Source: CAYWEP01 sp964613075
Lineage (GTDB): Bacteria; Patescibacteriota; Microgenomatia; Levybacterales; UBA12049
DNA: 8,447 nucleotides
Assembly: GCA_964613075.1 (NCBI GenBank)
Contig: CAZTFV010000050.1
Coordinates: 1-8,447 of the forward strand
Direction of reading: 5' to 3'
A program made the translations under genes and the position numbers. Each line of letters opens with the position of its first letter. Within the stretch, counting starts at the first letter, position 1. Below, one piece after another: positions 1-5,189 of the stretch. Below the pieces are notes generated by a model. It was given only the letters and a program-made list of their open reading frames with translations, was not told the DNA's origin and ran no database searches.

Positions 1-1
1 T

Positions 2-70
2 TATCTTTTGCAGGCGGGTGCGGTAGAGGGACTGTATCCGCCTGCAGCAACTCAAATTCCTCAAATGTAA
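2..70 (+). CDS. 3' end of an unidentified upstream gene (partial)
   Basis: Reading from base 2 gives 22 codons without interruption, ending ...GLYPPAATQIPQM and a TAA at 68-70. The other two + frames look less protein-like: one stops at once, the other runs into repeat DNA. The composition (Pro/Ala/Gln-rich) would suit the C-terminal tail of a protein, but no family can be recognised from 22 residues. The DNA also contains a 16-pair hairpin (9-24 with 31-46, three G-U pairs), so part of the tail may be repeat-derived. The gene starts outside the window. Confidence 0.35.
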   Translation, partial: YLLQAGAVEGLYPPAATQIPQM

Positions 71-74
71 TCGC

Positions 75-193
75 TCAGGATTTGACAAAATATTCTTCGA
101 GCGAGCGTAGCGAGTCGAGAAGTTATGTTCTCGACTACGTTTACCCTGAGTGCATCGAAGGGCTCGAACAATAACTTCTTTGTCAAATCCTGA
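75..193. repeat. composite inverted-repeat element in the intergenic region
   Basis: The outer arms are a perfect 15-base inverted repeat (75-89 and 179-193, TCAGGATTTGACAAA and its complement). Nested inside are GAAGTTAT/ATAACTTC (119-126 with 171-178), a 9-pair hairpin (113-121 with 128-136), and a 27-base module at 139-165 that recurs with 22 of 27 identities at 7897-7923 inside pheT. The inner blocks TTCTTCGAG...TCGAGAAG, GTTCTCGACT and GCTCGAACAATA recur in the same order at 3384-3455 before thrS. This looks like a non-coding palindromic repeat family spread through the genome. Two opposite-strand or overlapping frames can be drawn here but show no protein features. Confidence 0.7.
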
Positions 194-213
194 CATATTA
201 CTCCCAAATTTTC

Positions 214-242
214 TTGCAGAAAGATTCTCTTTTCCTTATAAT
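214..242 (+). promoter_or_regulatory. promoter of tRNA-Val
   Basis: A perfect -10 hexamer TATAAT (237-242) lies 17 bases downstream of a weak -35 TTGCAG (214-219). Transcription would start near 249-253, just at the 5' end of the tRNA (253). Confidence 0.6.
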
Positions 243-252
243 ATGCCAACGC

Positions 253-326
253 GGAGCTGTAGCTCAGTTGGCCAGAGCGTTTCATTGACATTGAAAAGGT
301 CACAGGTTCGACTCCTGTCAGCTCCA
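253..326 (+). tRNA. tRNA-Val (anticodon GAC)
   Basis: The full cloverleaf can be folded by eye. The acceptor stem is 253-259 with 319-325 (7 pairs), discriminator A326. The D stem is GCTC 262-265 with GAGC 275-278. The anticodon stem is TTTCA 280-284 with TGAAA 292-296, around the loop TTGACAT, giving anticodon GAC (287-289), which reads GUC/GUU valine codons. A 5-base variable loop (297-301) precedes the T stem ACAGG 302-306 with CCTGT 314-318 and the loop TTCGACT. Total length is 74 bases. The 3' CCA is not encoded (CAA follows the discriminator), so a CCA-adding enzyme is required. No intron is seen. Confidence 0.96.
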
Positions 327-347
327 CAACACAACGCACTTAAACGT

Positions 348-926
348 ATGACTCGTGAAGAAGCCTTTCAGCTGCTTACTAAATATCTCTCCAACAAAAA
401 CCTCATCAAGCATTCGCTGGCGGCAGAAGCAGCGATGAAGGCAATTTATAAGCGATTAAACAAGAATTCATACGATGCTGCAATGGAGGAAGTTTGGGGA
501 GTTACTGGCCTTTTACACGATGTCGATTATGAAATAGCGCAGAGCGAAAATAAACTCAATCAGCACGGATTACTCATTTTTGACCGCGAACCTGATGTGA
601 TTCCGGAAAATATCGCCCGTGCGATAAAAGCGCATAACTACGAAAACACCAAAGTGATGCCGGAGTCCCCGATGGATTGGGGAATAACCTGCGCGGATCA
701 ACTGACTGGCCTTATTGTCGCAGCAGCTCTTGTGCATCCCGAAAAGAAACTCGCTCCTCTTACGCCAGAGTTTATTCTCAAACGGATGAAAGAAAAATCA
801 TTTGCCAGAGGTGCAATAAGAGAGTATATTTTACTGTGTGATGAGAAATTAGGAATCCCACTCCCACAATTCATCGCACTAGTTCTTTCGGCAATGCAAC
901 AAATTGCCCCACAGCTTGGGTTATAG
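348..926 (+). CDS. HD-superfamily hydrolase (HDIG/COG2316-like)
   Basis: This 192-residue protein has the metal-binding layout of the HD phosphohydrolase superfamily: His22 (KHSLAAEA), His57-Asp58 in GLLHDVDYE, a further histidine in the KAHN segment (His95), and Asp117 in CADQLTGLIVAAALV. The pattern, the length and the C-terminal SFARG...REYI region resemble the small stand-alone predicted HD hydrolases of COG2316. The substrate is not known for that group; a phosphoester or nucleotide is an inference from the superfamily. The frame is open from about base 150, but upstream codons run through the tRNA and repeat DNA, so ATG348 is the sensible start. There is no Shine-Dalgarno site and no promoter between the tRNA (ends 326) and this ATG, which suggests co-transcription with the tRNA. 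It ends in TAG with no obvious terminator before the next promoter. Confidence 0.88.
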   Translation: MTREEAFQLLTKYLSNKNLIKHSLAAEAAMKAIYKRLNKNSYDAAMEEVWGVTGLLHDVDYEIAQSENKLNQHGLLIFDREPDVIPENIARAIKAHNYENTKVMPESPMDWGITCADQLTGLIVAAALVHPEKKLAPLTPEFILKRMKEKSFARGAIREYILLCDEKLGIPLPQFIALVLSAMQQIAPQLGL

Positions 927-936
927 AAAGATATAG

Positions 937-967
937 TTGACATTTTCTCCTCTTGCTTTGTTATACT
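937..967 (+). promoter_or_regulatory. promoter of the coiled-coil gene, leaderless layout
   Basis: TTGACA (937-942) is followed by an extended -10, TG-T-TATACT (959-967). The spacer is long at 19 bases (18 if TTATAC is used). Only 8 bases separate the -10 from ATG976, so the mRNA would begin at or within a few bases of the start codon. Confidence 0.65.
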
Positions 968-975
968 GACCTAAC

Positions 976-1314
976 ATGAAACGAAAAGTCGATAATTCAA
1001 GTGCAGTTACGAAAGAAGATATTGATCGACTCGAGGAACATCTTAGTAGGATTGATACAAGCATTGCCTTAACACAAAAATTGTCCCGCCTAGAAATATT
1101 ATCTAGTGCATCTGAGACGCAACGACGATTAGAGAGATTGATCAAAGACTTTAAAAGCGAGAATTTCACCAGACTTGATGGTATCGTTAAAGAGCTAGAA
1201 GATCTTCGCGAAGATAAAGTAATAGGTATTTCTCAAACAAAAGAGCTAAAGAAAAAAGCTGAAGAACACGAAAAAAGAATTAATAAGCTCGAAAGTCAAC
1301 GACTTGCCGCATAA
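976..1314 (+). CDS. small coiled-coil protein of unknown function
   Basis: This 112-residue, highly charged protein contains no Cys or Trp. Most of it reads as amphipathic helix with heptad-like spacing of Leu/Ile: DIDRLEEHLSRID near residues 15-27, RRLERLIKDF near 50-59, IVKELEDLRED near 69-79, and a Lys/Glu-rich C-terminal helix ending NKLESQRLAA. No signal peptide or membrane segment is visible. A short parallel or antiparallel coiled coil is likely. The function cannot be assigned, and similarity searches with such sequences give false hits. ATG976 is chosen because the promoter places the transcript start immediately before it; there is no Shine-Dalgarno site. It ends in TAA four bases before the -35 box of the next transcription unit, without a terminator of its own. 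Confidence 0.8.
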   Translation: MKRKVDNSSAVTKEDIDRLEEHLSRIDTSIALTQKLSRLEILSSASETQRRLERLIKDFKSENFTRLDGIVKELEDLREDKVIGISQTKELKKKAEEHEKRINKLESQRLAA

Positions 1315-1317
1315 AGC

Positions 1318-1346
1318 TTGACAGAACGCGTGCTCATGGATATAAT
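1318..1346 (+). promoter_or_regulatory. full-consensus sigma70-type promoter of the attenuator region
   Basis: TTGACA (1318-1323), an exact 17-base spacer, and TATAAT (1341-1346): both hexamers are perfect, the strongest promoter in the window. The predicted start near 1352-1354 coincides with the ATG of a 15-codon ORF at 1354. Confidence 0.85.
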
Positions 1347-1353
1347 GAGATTA

Positions 1354-1401
1354 ATGAGTAAACAATTCTCTATTTGCACATGCACAACTTCCTCGCTGTA
1401 G
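1354..1401 (+). CDS. candidate leader peptide 1 (15 aa)
   Basis: The ORF encodes MSKQFSICTCTTSSL and ends with TAG at 1399-1401. Its ATG lies 7 bases after the consensus -10 box, the same leaderless geometry as at 976 and 6420. The final half is a run of Cys, Thr and Ser codons (TGC ACA TGC ACA ACT TCC TCG) just before the stop, and an intrinsic terminator begins 23 bases later, as in leader peptides of amino-acid-responsive attenuators. The segment after the stop (GGGATTG, 1401-1407) can pair with CAACCCC (1423-1429, one mismatch), which would compete with terminator 1. GCACAA (1382-1387) can pair with TTGTGC (1411-1416). Translation is not proven; the RNA could instead be a roughly 95-base small RNA. 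Confidence 0.45.
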   Translation: MSKQFSICTCTTSSL

Positions 1402-1423
1402 GGATTGTTTTTGTGCTGAAACC

Positions 1424-1446
1424 AACCCCGCTAAGCGGGGTTTTTT
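1424..1446 (+). terminator. intrinsic terminator 1 of the leader region
   Basis: AACCCCGC (1424-1431), loop TAA, GCGGGGTT (1435-1442), followed by a T run to 1446. It is a compact GC-rich stem with a proper U tract. It would end transcripts from the 1318 promoter after about 95 bases unless an alternative pairing forms. Confidence 0.88.
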
Positions 1447-1447
1447 A

Positions 1448-1531
1448 ATGGAAAGCTCGCAAAACACTATGAAAAAAAGATTGGAACAGAATAATACCTC
1501 TACAACATGCACCCTCCTCTGGAGGTTGTAG
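1448..1531 (+). CDS. candidate leader peptide 2 (27 aa, or 20 aa from 1469)
   Basis: An ORF starts at ATG1448, with an in-frame ATG at 1469 giving MKKRLEQNN..., and stops at TAG 1529-1531. Its end is TSTTCTLLWRL: four Thr, one Ser and one Cys codon within 1496-1513, echoing leader 1, which also has ACA-TGC-ACA. The Thr/Cys codons lie exactly over the 5' strand of the hairpin 1500-1531. The stop codon is the 3' edge of that hairpin, and a terminator follows 23 bases on, so the geometry is that of classic ribosome-mediated attenuation. No good Shine-Dalgarno site is visible. It could be chance, but the register between codons and RNA strands is hard to ignore. Confidence 0.45.
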   Translation: MESSQNTMKKRLEQNNTSTTCTLLWRL

Positions 1532-1563
1532 TTTTCGTGCAGTACGCACAACGCAACCTCCTT
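1500..1563 (+). promoter_or_regulatory. attenuator with mutually exclusive RNA pairings
   Basis: Strand 1 (CTACAA 1500-1505 plus CCTCC 1513-1517) pairs with strand 2 (GGAGG 1521-1525 plus TTGTAG 1526-1531). Strand 2 (GGAGGTTG 1521-1528) alternatively pairs perfectly over 8 bases with strand 3 (CAACCTCC 1554-1561), which would break the terminator stem. Strand 3 otherwise forms terminator 2 with strand 4. CTCCTT (1558-1563) could also pair with the Shine-Dalgarno of the next gene (AAGGAG 1586-1591), so translation might be controlled too. A small GTGC/GCAC hairpin (1537-1540 with 1546-1549) lies between strands 2 and 3. Confidence 0.6.
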
Positions 1564-1579
1564 AACAAGGAGGTTTTTT
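1555..1579 (+). terminator. intrinsic terminator 2, directly before the downstream gene
   Basis: AACCTCCTT (1555-1563), loop AAC, AAGGAGGTT (1567-1575): 9 perfect pairs, with T1574-T1579 as U tract. It lies only 17 bases before ATG1597, so it acts as a gate to the gene rather than as the end of an upstream one. Confidence 0.9.
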
Positions 1580-1596
1580 GTTTTAAAGGAGAAAAT

Positions 1597-2487
1597 ATGT
1601 CAGTAACTATAGAACGAAATATCGAGGCAATTATTGCAGAAAAAATTGCCGCTGCAGAAGTGAAAGCAAGAAAACCGCTTTCAGAAGAGGCGAGAGAAAG
1701 AATAGCTGCTCAGATTCGCTCAGGAGTTGAAAGGCCGCGGGCCGATTCAGCCGACAAAGTTATTCGACAGAAAGCCTTAGAGCTTCGAGACGCATTGGAG
1801 CAATTCTCTGGCGCAATAAACAACTCTGAAGAGGTACTGGTCAATGCTGTGGTAGAGCTTATTATGGCTAGGCAACCAGTTCCTATTATTGGCTTTCGGG
1901 GATTCGGTGGAAAAGTTGCCCCAGACGATTACGATTCTGCCTATATTGACCGATTGAATTTGCTTCGCGATGCCGTTTCCGCTCACCATGAACCTGGTGT
2001 AACCATGCGGATAATTCTTGCTGATATACACGGTGTGTTCAACGGATTTCTTTCAACAAATGAGAACGGGCAAGTGCACCTTCCTGCATATCTTGTTGAG
2101 ATTCAAGAGTCATTGCATGCCCAAGGAGTAGCAACCAAGCCACTGTCTGAATTCTATACCGCCTATAGACTCACTCTCCCGCAAAGTCTTACCGATGTGT
2201 CTCAGCAAGCTGCATACGTTTTCGCAAAAAATCGGGAACAATTTATTGAATCATCTGGAAAACATAACAAAAGAGGGCTTGACCCAGAAATTGCAGCTCG
2301 CCTTTATGTTCAAATGCGCTGGCAAGAAATTCCAATGCTTAAAGCAGAGGCACGTGGAGGATTAACAATCTGCAAAGGGAGCAAAAGTTTGGGTAATGAA
2401 TTCCATCCTATGCCTACTGTTTTTCTCAATGGCCAAACACCTTGGTTTACAAATGACACTGCAATGAAGGGAGGTGAAACTATATGA
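1597..2487 (+). CDS. uncharacterised protein, possibly distantly Dit1/PvcA (isonitrile synthase)-like
   Basis: This is a 296-residue soluble protein. The frame is open from ATG1507, but ATG1597 is chosen because AAAGGAG (1585-1591) sits 5 bases upstream and the earlier codons run through the attenuator. Residues 1-75 are charged and helical (EEARERIAAQI...). The globular part has GFRGFGGK (99-106), an EPG turn (132-134), MRIILADIHGVFNGF (137-151), and a C-terminal TPW (281-283). The order, a PI-x-GK-like strand, then x-PG-x, then D-x-x-x-VF, then a terminal TPW, recalls the Dit1/PvcA family, which converts the amino group of Tyr or Trp to an isonitrile. This is a by-eye resemblance with no key residue proven, so function stays open. 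It overlaps the creatininase-family gene by ATGA, which implies a shared pathway, and is gated by the upstream attenuator. Confidence 0.65.
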   Translation: MSVTIERNIEAIIAEKIAAAEVKARKPLSEEARERIAAQIRSGVERPRADSADKVIRQKALELRDALEQFSGAINNSEEVLVNAVVELIMARQPVPIIGFRGFGGKVAPDDYDSAYIDRLNLLRDAVSAHHEPGVTMRIILADIHGVFNGFLSTNENGQVHLPAYLVEIQESLHAQGVATKPLSEFYTAYRLTLPQSLTDVSQQAAYVFAKNREQFIESSGKHNKRGLDPEIAARLYVQMRWQEIPMLKAEARGGLTICKGSKSLGNEFHPMPTVFLNGQTPWFTNDTAMKGGETI

Positions 2488-3332
2488 AGAAATTACCATC
2501 AGTCTGGATTCAGGAACTGACATGGCAACACGTTTCGGATTATTTGAAGAAAAATGATATTGCGGTTATTCCTGCAGGAAGCACTGAAGAGCATGGCCCA
2601 GCAGGACCACTCGGCGTTGACGCGTACGCGGCAATTGCGCTTGCAGAAGACGCTGCAAAAAAAGCAGGCGTGTTGGTAACGCCGCCGATATGGTTTGGCG
2701 ATTCAAGCCATCACACTGGTTTTCCCGGAACGATTTCTGTTCGTCCGGCAACGCTCATCGAGGTAATCAAAGATGTATCGCGAAGTCTGGCCAAACACGG
2801 ATTTAAAAAAATCCTTATCATAAACGGCCATAAGATGGCGAATCTTCCAGCTCTGACGACTGCAGCAAAGGAACTGCATGAGTATGAATTGCAAGACGTT
2901 TTCTTTGCAGTTATCGATCCGTGGAAAATAGCCAGGAAGATTTCAGCCGAAGTCAAAAGCACCAATGAACATCATGGTGGGGAATTGGAGCTATCGCACG
3001 TGTGGTATAAGCGCCCACATTTAATTCAAAAAGACAAATTGACCAAAGGGAAAGTGCAATTTGAAAAAGTGTTCTCCAAGTACTCAAATGATGATCTTTT
3101 TGGCCCGAGTGGTGAGATTATCGATATTCCGTGGAATAGCAAAGAGCAACGGGCGTTTACGCCAGATGGGTCATTCTCAGCATCATACAAAGCATCAGCG
3201 GAAAAAGGCAAAAAATACCATGAATATATGGTTGGTGTAATTGTTGATTTTATTTCGTGGTTGCGAAAGTATGACGGCCCAATTGGCAGGACTGGAGGAC
3301 TGGAAAGTGATAGAAAGCCCCGACTAACCTAA
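2484..3332 (+). CDS. creatininase-family amidohydrolase
   Basis: The 282-residue protein shows the hallmark motifs of the creatininase/MftE/ArfB family of metal-dependent cyclic amidohydrolases. IPAGSTEEHGPAGPLGVDAYA supplies Glu35, His37 and Asp46. SSHHTGFPGTISVRP (75-89) is a conserved family segment. LIINGHKMANLPAL supplies His117, and EHHGGELELSH supplies Glu168. The second-metal Glu found in true creatininase (two residues after the NGH histidine) is Met119 here, so creatininase activity itself is unlikely; another amide or formamide substrate is expected. The start ATG overlaps the previous stop (ATGA, 2484-2487), with AGGGAGGT at 2468-2475 as ribosome site, so the two proteins are translationally coupled. 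The last residues (KPRLT) are encoded inside a terminator stem, suggesting a recently altered C-terminus. Confidence 0.9.
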   Translation: MKKLPSVWIQELTWQHVSDYLKKNDIAVIPAGSTEEHGPAGPLGVDAYAAIALAEDAAKKAGVLVTPPIWFGDSSHHTGFPGTISVRPATLIEVIKDVSRSLAKHGFKKILIINGHKMANLPALTTAAKELHEYELQDVFFAVIDPWKIARKISAEVKSTNEHHGGELELSHVWYKRPHLIQKDKLTKGKVQFEKVFSKYSNDDLFGPSGEIIDIPWNSKEQRAFTPDGSFSASYKASAEKGKKYHEYMVGVIVDFISWLRKYDGPIGRTGGLESDRKPRLT

Positions 3333-3342
3333 GCGGGGCTTT
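3314..3342 (+). terminator. terminator overlapping the 3' end of the creatininase-family gene
   Basis: AAAGCCCCG (3314-3322) pairs with CGGGGCTTT (3334-3342) over 9 bases around an 11-base loop that contains the gene's TAA (3330-3332). The U tract is short and broken by A (TTTATAAT), so some readthrough into thrS is possible. Confidence 0.7.
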
Positions 3343-3368
3343 ATAATGCGTATCAGTTTTGCTATAGT
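3340..3368 (+). promoter_or_regulatory. promoter of the thrS operon
   Basis: An extended -10, TG-C-TATAGT (3360-3368), with a weak -35 TTTATA (3340-3345) at 17 bases. The -35 lies in the U tract of the preceding terminator. The predicted start is near 3375, exactly at the base of the leader hairpin, leaving a leader of about 87 bases before thrS. Confidence 0.55.
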
Positions 3369-3374
3369 ACAGCT

Positions 3375-3452
3375 AACTGTTATTCTTCGAGTGAAATCGA
3401 GAAGATAACAGTTTAGTTCTCGACTCTCCGCCAGCTGGCGGATCGCTCGAAC
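3375..3452. repeat. second copy of the intergenic palindromic repeat, forming the thrS leader
   Basis: AACTGTTAT (3375-3383) is perfectly complementary to ATAACAGTT (3405-3413), with an inner CTTCGA/TCGAGAAG stem. A second stem-loop is GTTC (3416-3419) with GAAC (3449-3452), enclosing the perfect 16-base palindrome 3427-3442 (TCCGCCAGCTGGCGGA). The blocks TTCTTCGAG, TCGAGAAG, GTTCTCGACT and GCTCGAACAATA match the element at 75-193 in the same order, while the outer arms differ. Being transcribed, it would give thrS a highly structured leader. No T-box core (AGGGUGG) is present. Confidence 0.7.
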
Positions 3453-3461
3453 AATATACTT

Positions 3462-5189
3462 ATGCATGATCAAGAACAATTACAAAACATCAGACACTCA
3501 TGCGCGCATTTATTGGCGGCTGCGGTCAAGCAGTTGTGGCCTGGGACGCATAATGCGATTGGACCATCTATTGAAACTGGCTTCTATCAGGATTTTGATT
3601 TTGGCGATCGAAAAATTACAGAAGAAGATTTGCCAAAGATTGAGGAAAAAATGCAAGAGATCGCTGCGACGTGGAAGGATTTTGAGACTAAAGAGGTCAG
3701 TATCGAACAAGCGAGAAAAGATTTTGCTGATAATCCATATAAATTGGAACTGATTGAAGAATTTGGAAAAGAAGGAAAGACTATCACTGAAAATAACCCT
3801 GGCAACTTCCTCGACCTTTGCAAAGGCGGACATGTCAAAAATCCAAGGGAAAACCTGAAGCATTTCAAGCTTCTTTCATTGGGTGGTGCATACTGGCGGG
3901 GAGATGAGAAAAATAAAATGCTTACTCGGATTTACGGCACGGCTTTTCCAAGCAAAAAAGAACTGGATGATTATCTCTTCATGCTTGAGGAGGCGAAAAA
4001 AAGAGACCATAAGAAGTTGGGTCGAGAACTTGAACTATTGTTCTTTGATGATACTGCTCCTGGCATGACGTACTGGCTGCCAAAAGGGCTTATTCTTTAT
4101 AACATCCTCTATGATTTCGTCCGCGAGAAATATAAAAAATATGGCTACCAGGAAATAGCAACGCCAATGTTGAATAAAAAAAAGTTATATGAAACCTCTG
4201 GCCACTGGACGCATTACAAAGACGATATGTTCATTGCCGACATGGGTGAGCAAGAAACATTTGGGATAAAGCCAATGAACTGCCCAAATGCGATGACCGT
4301 CTTCAGATACAAGACGAGATCTTATGCCGACCTACCGTTACGACTTGCAGAGACAAGCTTACTTCATCGCTATGAACTCTCAGGTGTGCTCAATGGCCTT
4401 TTTCGTATTCGGGCGTTTCGCCAAGATGACGCACACATTTTTATAACGCCTTCTCAAATCAAAAGCGAGTTTGAGAACCTCATGCGGATGGTCGAGGAGA
4501 TGTATGCGCCATTTGATCTGTCGTATCGGCTTCGCTTTAGCACGCGACCGGAAAAGTTCCTGGGTGAAGCAAGCGACTGGGACCTGGCTGAAAAAGAGCT
4601 CAAGCACGTCCTTGATGACTCTGGAAAAGAATACGTGACAGCCGAGAGAGAAGGCGCATTTTATGGACCAAAGATTGATATCCTTATGAAGGACTCGCTT
4701 GGTCGGGAATGGCAGACTGGCACTATACAACTAGACTTGCAGCAGCCAAAGCGGTTTGAGCTGATTTTTGCTGATAGTGACGGGTCTTTGAAAATGCCGT
4801 TTGTCTTTCACCGGGCAATTCTAGGCTCATTTGAACGCTTCATCGGAATTTTGATTGAACACTTCGCAGGCGCATTTCCGTTATGGCTTGCACCTGTGCA
4901 AGTTACACTTCTTCCAATTGCCGATCGACACGTAGAATACGCTCGTTCGATTATTCGAATAATCGAACAACAAGGAATAAGAGTTGATCTTAACGACCGG
5001 CAGAGAACGCTGCAAGCCAAGATTCGCGAGGCTACTTTACAAAAAGTACCCTTTATGGGTATAATAGGGGACAAGGAGATAGCCAAAAAAGCTATTTCTG
5101 TGCGCACGAAAAGTGGGGAAGATAAAGGACAAATGGAGCTTTCCCGCTTTTTAGTTCAATTACAAGAAGACATTGATAAAAAGACATAA
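3462..5189 (+). CDS. thrS: threonyl-tRNA synthetase lacking the TGS domain
   Basis: This class II synthetase charges tRNA-Thr in the cytoplasm. At 575 residues it is about 65 shorter than E. coli ThrRS because the N-terminal TGS domain is absent. The protein begins directly in the editing domain, whose residues are intact: His12 and His16 (RHSCAH), Cys120 and His124 (DLCKGGH). The catalytic core has GMTYWLPKG (201-209), zinc ligands Cys274 (MNCPNA), His325 (DDAHIF) and His450 (FVFHRA), motif 2 RIRAFRQDDAH (315-325) and motif 3 GSFERFIGILIEH (455-467). The anticodon-binding domain runs from about 472 (WLAPVQVTLLPI) to the end. ATG3462 has no Shine-Dalgarno site and follows a structured leader; a nearby ATG3466 is in another frame. 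The 3' end overlaps infC by 17 bases. Confidence 0.97.
   Translation: MHDQEQLQNIRHSCAHLLAAAVKQLWPGTHNAIGPSIETGFYQDFDFGDRKITEEDLPKIEEKMQEIAATWKDFETKEVSIEQARKDFADNPYKLELIEEFGKEGKTITENNPGNFLDLCKGGHVKNPRENLKHFKLLSLGGAYWRGDEKNKMLTRIYGTAFPSKKELDDYLFMLEEAKKRDHKKLGRELELLFFDDTAPGMTYWLPKGLILYNILYDFVREKYKKYGYQEIATPMLNKKKLYETSGHWTHYKDDMFIADMGEQETFGIKPMNCPNAMTVFRYKTRSYADLPLRLAETSLLHRYELSGVLNGLFRIRAFRQDDAHIFITPSQIKSEFENLMRMVEEMYAPFDLSYRLRFSTRPEKFLGEASDWDLAEKELKHVLDDSGKEYVTAEREGAFYGPKIDILMKDSLGREWQTGTIQLDLQQPKRFELIFADSDGSLKMPFVFHRAILGSFERFIGILIEHFAGAFPLWLAPVQVTLLPIADRHVEYARSIIRIIEQQGIRVDLNDRQRTLQAKIREATLQKVPFMGIIGDKEIAKKAISVRTKSGEDKGQMELSRFLVQLQEDIDKKT

Noticed and set aside
61..339. Open frame on the - strand covering the repeat and tRNA
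   Set aside because: It is the complement of the palindromic element and the tRNA gene, with no protein features; the tRNA fold is unambiguous.
150..347. N-terminal extension of the HD hydrolase by 66 codons
   Set aside because: It would translate repeat DNA and the whole tRNA; the HD-family similarity begins at ATG348.
1380..1449. ORF beginning MHNFLAVGIVF in unit 1, resembling the frame at 1507
   Set aside because: It reads through the terminator and lacks an initiation signal. The similarity to the 1507 frame is explained by the shared RNA architecture.
1507..1596. Start of the unknown protein at ATG1507
   Set aside because: The codons run through the attenuator stems and lack a ribosome site; AAAGGAG supports ATG1597.
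2485..2487. UGA as a sense codon (Gly, code 25)
   Set aside because: Reading through gives only about 11 unrelated codons before another stop, and the ATGA overlap with a good ribosome site explains the TGA as a stop.
3342..3347. TATAAT within the creatininase terminator as a promoter
   Set aside because: No usable -35 at 16-18 bases (CCCCGA region); the extended -10 at 3360-3368 is better placed for thrS.
3375..3461. T-box riboswitch upstream of thrS
   Set aside because: No AGGGUGG core, no specifier loop arrangement, and the leader is explained by the repeat element.
4808..5107. Long - strand open frame opposite thrS (and similar shadows opposite pheS, infC and pheT)
   Set aside because: The + strand genes are well-recognised families; the opposite frames show only complementary codon composition.
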